From contig JBBRDM010000003.1 in assembly GCA_038203935.1 (NCBI GenBank), positions 1-64,000 on the forward strand: 64,000 nt of DNA, given 5' to 3'. Both the position numbers and the translations under genes were made by a program. Origin of the DNA: JANXSG01 sp038203935. GTDB taxonomy: Bacteria; Armatimonadota; Chthonomonadetes; Chthonomonadales; Chthonomonadaceae. Positions 63,808 through 64,000 of this stretch are shown one piece after another. The notes under the pieces were generated by a model, which saw only the letters and a program-made list of their open reading frames with translations, was not told where the DNA came from and searched no databases. The number at the start of each line of letters is the position of its first letter. The stretch's first letter is position 1.

Positions 63808-64000
63808 GTGAGCAAAGAGAGTGGTGTGGAGCAAAAGACAGGTCCTTCCAGCACAGAAATATTGCAGTATGGTGGTCAGGCTGTTATTGAGGGCGTGATG
63901 ATGCGCAGTCCACGATATTTTGCAGTGGCGTGTCGAAAGCCTGATGGCGACATTGTGGTTCAGTGTGAAGAAGTGGATAAAAGCATTATGGGGAAACTCA
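63808..64000 (+). CDS. DUF1385 protein, 3' end beyond the window
   Basis: The first 64 codons are present and cut by the window end. YGGQAVIEGVMMRSPRYFAV is the strongly conserved start of DUF1385 membrane proteins (YqhQ-like). The start is GTG with GGGAGG seven bases upstream. In Firmicutes such genes often neighbour prfA and rpmE, but that cannot be checked here. Function is not established. Confidence 0.85.
   Translation, partial: MSKESGVEQKTGPSSTEILQYGGQAVIEGVMMRSPRYFAVACRKPDGDIVVQCEEVDKSIMGKL

Noticed and set aside
1..64000. tRNA, rRNA and CRISPR arrays
   Set aside because: I saw no cloverleaf with a T-loop signature in the gaps, no rRNA-like stretch and no regularly spaced repeats, although reading by eye could miss a tRNA.

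Overview
The window is about 64 kb of a bacterial chromosome of moderate GC. It is densely coded on both strands and has no plasmid, phage or rRNA/tRNA signature that I can see. Start codons are often TTG or GTG behind good purine-rich ribosome sites. The gene mix suggests a deep-branching, free-living bacterium. It includes DUF6785-type membrane proteins, a TIGR03663/Agl23-type glycosyltransferase, HNH-associated repeats, DUF5060 proteins, a DUF1854 protein beside its ABC transporter, and a CysO/Mec/CysM cysteine pathway. Armatimonadota or a relative is my best guess, from gene content only and with low confidence.

Layout, left to right. 0.1-3.1 kb: a DapA-family aldolase diverges from lepA. 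3.3-5.3 kb is a decaying accessory patch: an ankyrin-repeat gene with an in-frame stop, a frameshifted GxxExxY gene and a short element with 31-base inverted ends. 5.3-9.4 kb: proA, a large DUF6785 membrane protein and a single-pass disordered protein, all minus. 9.7-13.6 kb: pabA/trpG, an orphan triple HNH-associated-repeat protein, an SLBB polysaccharide-export protein and a small DnaA-N-like protein behind a near-consensus promoter. 13.7-23.8 kb, minus: a neutral ceramidase-like protein, two amidohydrolase-fold paralogues lacking the HxH metal motif, gltX, a 609-residue unknown, rimO, and a DprE1/DprE2-like pair. 24.1-27.3 kb: a perfect sigma-70 promoter, a leader with a possible small ORF and an intrinsic terminator, then an ABC exporter and DUF1854. 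27.4-36.9 kb: an SDR, an active/inactive M16 protease pair, a DUF5060 protein, a Ser/Thr kinase and an acyl-CoA synthetase. 36.9-42.9 kb: glycan-type genes (GT4, methyltransferase, unknown, Agl23-like, discoidin-like). 43-45.2 kb: groESL under a CIRCE operator.

45.4-48.3 kb is the most interesting operon: CysM-like synthase, a JAMM protease (Mec-like), and a single polypeptide fusing a CysO-type sulfur carrier, a MoeB/ThiF adenylyltransferase and a rhodanese. The carrier's terminal Gly-Gly lies inside the chain, so the adjacent JAMM protease is a natural candidate to release it. After a pyruvyltransferase gene (48.6-50.0 kb), 50.1-59.6 kb (minus) is a Kdp potassium-uptake cluster: DUF2294, a 27-residue membrane peptide, kdpF, kdpA, kdpB, kdpC, a separate histidine kinase, a response regulator without a recognised DNA-binding domain, and a KdpD reduced to its N-terminal sensor half. 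Long hairpins followed by T-rich tracts sit before DUF2294 and before the small kdp genes. 59.8-64 kb: an unknown membrane protein, a second inverted-repeat element, NAD-type isocitrate dehydrogenase, a patch of palindromic repeats, malate dehydrogenase, and the start of a DUF1385 gene cut by the window edge.
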